From Micromonospora sp. BL4 (GTDB lineage: Bacteria; Actinomycetota; Actinomycetes; Mycobacteriales; Micromonosporaceae), in contig NZ_RCVJ01000154.1 in assembly GCF_003667505.1 (NCBI RefSeq), positions 1-64,000 on the forward strand: a stretch of 64,000 bases of DNA, in the 5' to 3' direction. Below, in pieces: positions 61,988 through 64,000 of this stretch; within the stretch, counting starts at the first letter, position 1; each line of letters starts with the position of its first letter. A program made the position numbers and the translations under genes. Below the pieces are notes generated by a model. It did no database searches. It was not told the origin of the DNA and was given only the letters and a program-made list of their open reading frames with translations.

Positions 61988-63238
61988 TCAGCGGGTCTCC
62001 TGGCGGGGCAGCACCACCTCGCGCAGGATCAGTTGCAGCGCGGCCACCGTGGGGATGGCGATCAGCGCGCCGACCACGCCCAGCAGTGCCACCCCGAGCA
62101 GCGCGGCCAGCAGGGCCGCCACCTCGTTGACCTCCACCGAGCGCCGCATCACCTTCGGGTAGATCAGGTAGTTCTCCACCTGCTGGTAGATGAGGAAGAA
62201 GACCGCGCAGGCGATGCCGGTCGGCAGGTCGGTGGCGAAGCCGACCAGGCTCACGATCACCGCGCCCAGGGTGGCGCCGATCTGCGGAATCAGGTCGGTC
62301 ACCGCGACCACCACGGCCAGCGCGAAGGGGTACGGCAGCCCGACGATCAGCGCGAAGACGAAGGTGGTCGCACCGGCCAGCACCGCGATGCTGAGCGCCC
62401 CGACCATGTACGCGCCGACCTTGGCCAACATCTCGTCGCCGATCAGCTGCACCCGCTCGCGCCGCGACCGGGGCACCAGCGCGTAGGCCAGGGACCGCAG
62501 CCGGTTGAAGTACGCCAGGAAGTAGATGGTCAGCACCAGCACGGTCAACGCCCGGAACACCGTGCCGAAGATCAGTTGGGCGCCGCCGAGCACTCCGCCG
62601 AGCGCCTGGCCGACCGTGCCCGCGTCGACCGCGCCCTGCACCCGCTCCACCACGTCGTACCGCTCCACCAGGTCGTTGACCGTCGGGTTGCGGCGCAGCT
62701 CCTCGATGTAGCTGGGCAGCTGGTCGATGAACTGACCGGACTGGGTCACGATCGGCGGGACCAGCGCCACCACGCCGCCGCAGAGCAGCAGCACCGCGGT
62801 CAGCGCCACCACCGCGACCGCCAGGCCGTGGGGCACCCCCCAGCGGCCCAGCCGGGCCACCGCCGGGTAGAGGCCGACCGCCAGGAAGAGCGCGATCACC
62901 ACCAGCACCAGGATGCCGCCGGCATTGCGAATGCCCAGATAGAGGGTGTACGCCAACAGCACGCCGAGCGCGCCCGTGAAGCCGATCAGGAAGCTGCTGC
63001 GCCGCAGTGGACGCCCCGGCGTGCCGAACTTGCCGGACGGGACGGCCGGCGGCTCGTCCGGGTCGACGTCCGGGTCGGGGATCGGCACCGGGCGTGGCGT
63101 CTCGGCCGGCGGGGGAGTGGCCGGCGCGGGACCGGGTGTTGCGGGGCCGGGTGTTGCGGGACCGGGTGTTGCGGGACCGGGTGTTGCGGGGCCGGGCGTT
63201 GCGTCCGGGTCGTCGGCCGGCGGGCCGTGCTGCGGCAC
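61988..63238 (-). CDS. AI-2E family transporter
   Basis: 416 residues. An N-terminal cytoplasmic region of ~75 residues with five TPGPA repeats, then about eight membrane helices, with the family's large central loop (VERVQGAVDAGTVG) and VTDLIPQIGATLGAVIVSL near residue 330. Members of this family (PF01594) export diverse substrates, some Na+/H+; autoinducer-2 export is known for only a few. No luxS seen here. Confidence 0.88.
   Translation of the reverse strand: MPQHGPPADDPDATPGPATPGPATPGPATPGPATPGPAPATPPPAETPRPVPIPDPDVDPDEPPAVPSGKFGTPGRPLRRSSFLIGFTGALGVLLAYTLYLGIRNAGGILVLVVIALFLAVGLYPAVARLGRWGVPHGLAVAVVALTAVLLLCGGVVALVPPIVTQSGQFIDQLPSYIEELRRNPTVNDLVERYDVVERVQGAVDAGTVGQALGGVLGGAQLIFGTVFRALTVLVLTIYFLAYFNRLRSLAYALVPRSRRERVQLIGDEMLAKVGAYMVGALSIAVLAGATTFVFALIVGLPYPFALAVVVAVTDLIPQIGATLGAVIVSLVGFATDLPTGIACAVFFLIYQQVENYLIYPKVMRRSVEVNEVAALLAALLGVALLGVVGALIAIPTVAALQLILREVVLPRQETR
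63126..63200 (-). repeat. 15-bp tandem repeat, 5 copies, in the transporter gene
   Basis: GCGGGACCGGGTGTT repeats five times with one or two substitutions, coding TPGPA on the minus strand. In-frame unit length allows copy number change without frameshift. Confidence 0.85.
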
Positions 63239-63253
63239 CAGGGACCTCCCGGG

Positions 63254-63442
63254 TCAGACGGTGGGGCGACGGGCGACGGCGACGAACGCCCGCCAGGCGG
63301 CCGGCGCGAACACCAGCACCGGGCCGTTCGGATCCTTGCTGTCCCGCACGCCCACCACCCCCGGCAGATTGTCCGCCACCTCGACGCACTCGCTGTTACC
63401 GCTGCGAGTGGAGGTGCGCCAGACCGCGCCAGTCAGGTGCAT
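63254..63442 (-). CDS. DUF397 protein
   Basis: 62 residues. AVWRTSTRSGNSECVEVADNLPG and RDSKDPNGPVLVF are the DUF397 signature. Such small proteins are encoded next to DUF5753 helix-turn-helix regulators (Scr1/BldB-like systems) in actinomycetes. Its start overlaps the regulator gene end by 10 bp. Confidence 0.9.
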   Translation of the reverse strand: MHLTGAVWRTSTRSGNSECVEVADNLPGVVGVRDSKDPNGPVLVFAPAAWRAFVAVARRPTV

Positions 63443-64000
63443 GAGTCCATCGCTTCCTTCATGAGGTCAATCGAGTGGCGGCGGGAAAACGCCTCGTTCC
63501 GGACCGTCTCCCATCGTGAGAGCAGCGTAGCTACGTCACCATCTCCGTCAACCACGACGCCAGCAAGCTGATTCTCAAGGTTGCCGACCCACCCACCATC
63601 CGCCCCGCGCGCGAGCGTGAACGGTCCGGACATGCCGACGTGAAGCCCGACCTCGGCGGGAATGACATGCACGCTGACCTGCGAGCGTTGGGCGCATGCA
63701 ATCAGATGGGTGAGCTGTTCGAACATGAGCCCGCGCATGTGCTCGGCAGCATGCCGCACCGCATGTTCGTCGACGACGGCGATCAGCTGCGGTGGGTCAG
63801 GCTGCGTGAGGATCGCCTGTCGATCCAGTCGGGCGTGGACCCGACGCTCCACCTCGTCGTCGCTGAGCAGGTCGTCGCAGCGGATGACCGCGCGGGCGTA
63901 GTTCTCCGTCTGGAGCAGGCCGGGGATCAGCGTGGGCTGGAAGCAGCGCAACTGGCGGGCGCTGCGCTCGGCGTCCAGCCAGGGCCGGAACCAGCTCGGC
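63433..64000 (-). CDS. Scr1-family (DUF5753) regulator, N-terminus outside window
   Basis: The C-terminal ~189 residues are present; the frame runs off the right edge, where it reads SWFRPWLDAERSARQLR before the first internal Met. QPTLIPGLLQTENYAR is the DUF5753 hallmark. The missing N-terminus should be an XRE-type helix-turn-helix. It likely pairs with DUF397 downstream in a regulator/antagonist module of which actinomycetes carry many copies. Confidence 0.88.
   Translation of the reverse strand, partial: PSWFRPWLDAERSARQLRCFQPTLIPGLLQTENYARAVIRCDDLLSDDEVERRVHARLDRQAILTQPDPPQLIAVVDEHAVRHAAEHMRGLMFEQLTHLIACAQRSQVSVHVIPAEVGLHVGMSGPFTLARGADGGWVGNLENQLAGVVVDGDGDVATLLSRWETVRNEAFSRRHSIDLMKEAMDSCT

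Overview
The window looks like chromosomal DNA of a high-GC actinomycete, most likely Micromonospora or another member of the Micromonosporaceae. The basis is the very GC-rich third codon positions, an Asp-type MurA, NucS in place of MutS/MutL mismatch repair, a Rho factor with a long Arg/Asp/Glu-rich insertion, many GTG starts, and a gene order I recall from Streptomyces and relatives: argS-lysA-hom-thrC-thrB-rho-rpmE-prfA-prmC-tsaC-ptp-glyA-atp-DUF2550-pduO-murA-hbd-ecm-nucS. I could not run a search, so the genus is an inference.

Layout. 1-4.0 kb is accessory: a truncated secreted CBM5/12 protein, a tRNA-Arg(CCG), an 18-bp tandem repeat array, an apparently inactive IS630-type transposase derivative, an 80-bp palindrome, low-complexity DNA, and a DUF3105-DUF305 pair. 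4.0-17.9 kb holds argS, the aspartate-family genes lysA, hom, thrC and thrB, and rho, with an RND pump and an MFS exporter lying between thrC and thrB. 18.0-22.5 kb carries a large secreted phosphodiester glycosidase/metallophosphoesterase and a T4-type polynucleotide kinase-phosphatase. 22.7-28.1 kb is a translation-related cluster (rpmE, prfA, prmC, tsaC, a low-MW phosphatase) interrupted by a divergent GGDEF protein. 28.2-33.2 kb has a class A penicillin-binding protein, an SDR/DUF2867 protein and glyA.

33.2-42.9 kb is the F1Fo-ATP synthase locus: atpI-like, atpZ-like, B, E, F, H, A, G, D, a strong terminator, an LCP-family cell-wall ligase, then atpC and DUF2550. The epsilon subunit ends right after its beta-sandwich domain, while alpha has a C-terminal tail and gamma an extra loop. 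43.0-50.2 kb has a VOC protein, cobalamin adenosyltransferase, murA, a 3-hydroxyacyl-CoA dehydrogenase, an ABC exporter and the B12-dependent ethylmalonyl-CoA mutase. The adenosyltransferase could supply the mutase's cofactor, and the two dehydrogenase genes fit acyl-CoA metabolism. 50.3-52.3 kb is a repeat-rich accessory stretch between a DUF1540 protein and a secreted lysozyme-like protein. 52.4-64 kb has DUF4126, nucS, an aldehyde dehydrogenase, an FHA protein, two alpha/beta hydrolases, a double-length 3-hydroxyacyl-CoA dehydrogenase, a SigE-type sigma factor with a membrane partner, an AI-2E family transporter, and a DUF397/DUF5753 regulator pair cut by the window end.

The points most worth following up are the T4-like RNA-repair enzyme, the tail-less epsilon subunit with a displaced atpC, the truncated transposase-derived protein between repeat elements, a palindromic element shared by two loci 49 kb apart, and a recurrent TANNNT-N6-8-(A/G)TG arrangement that predicts leaderless mRNAs for about a dozen genes. 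No CRISPR array, rRNA, prophage or complete insertion sequence was seen.
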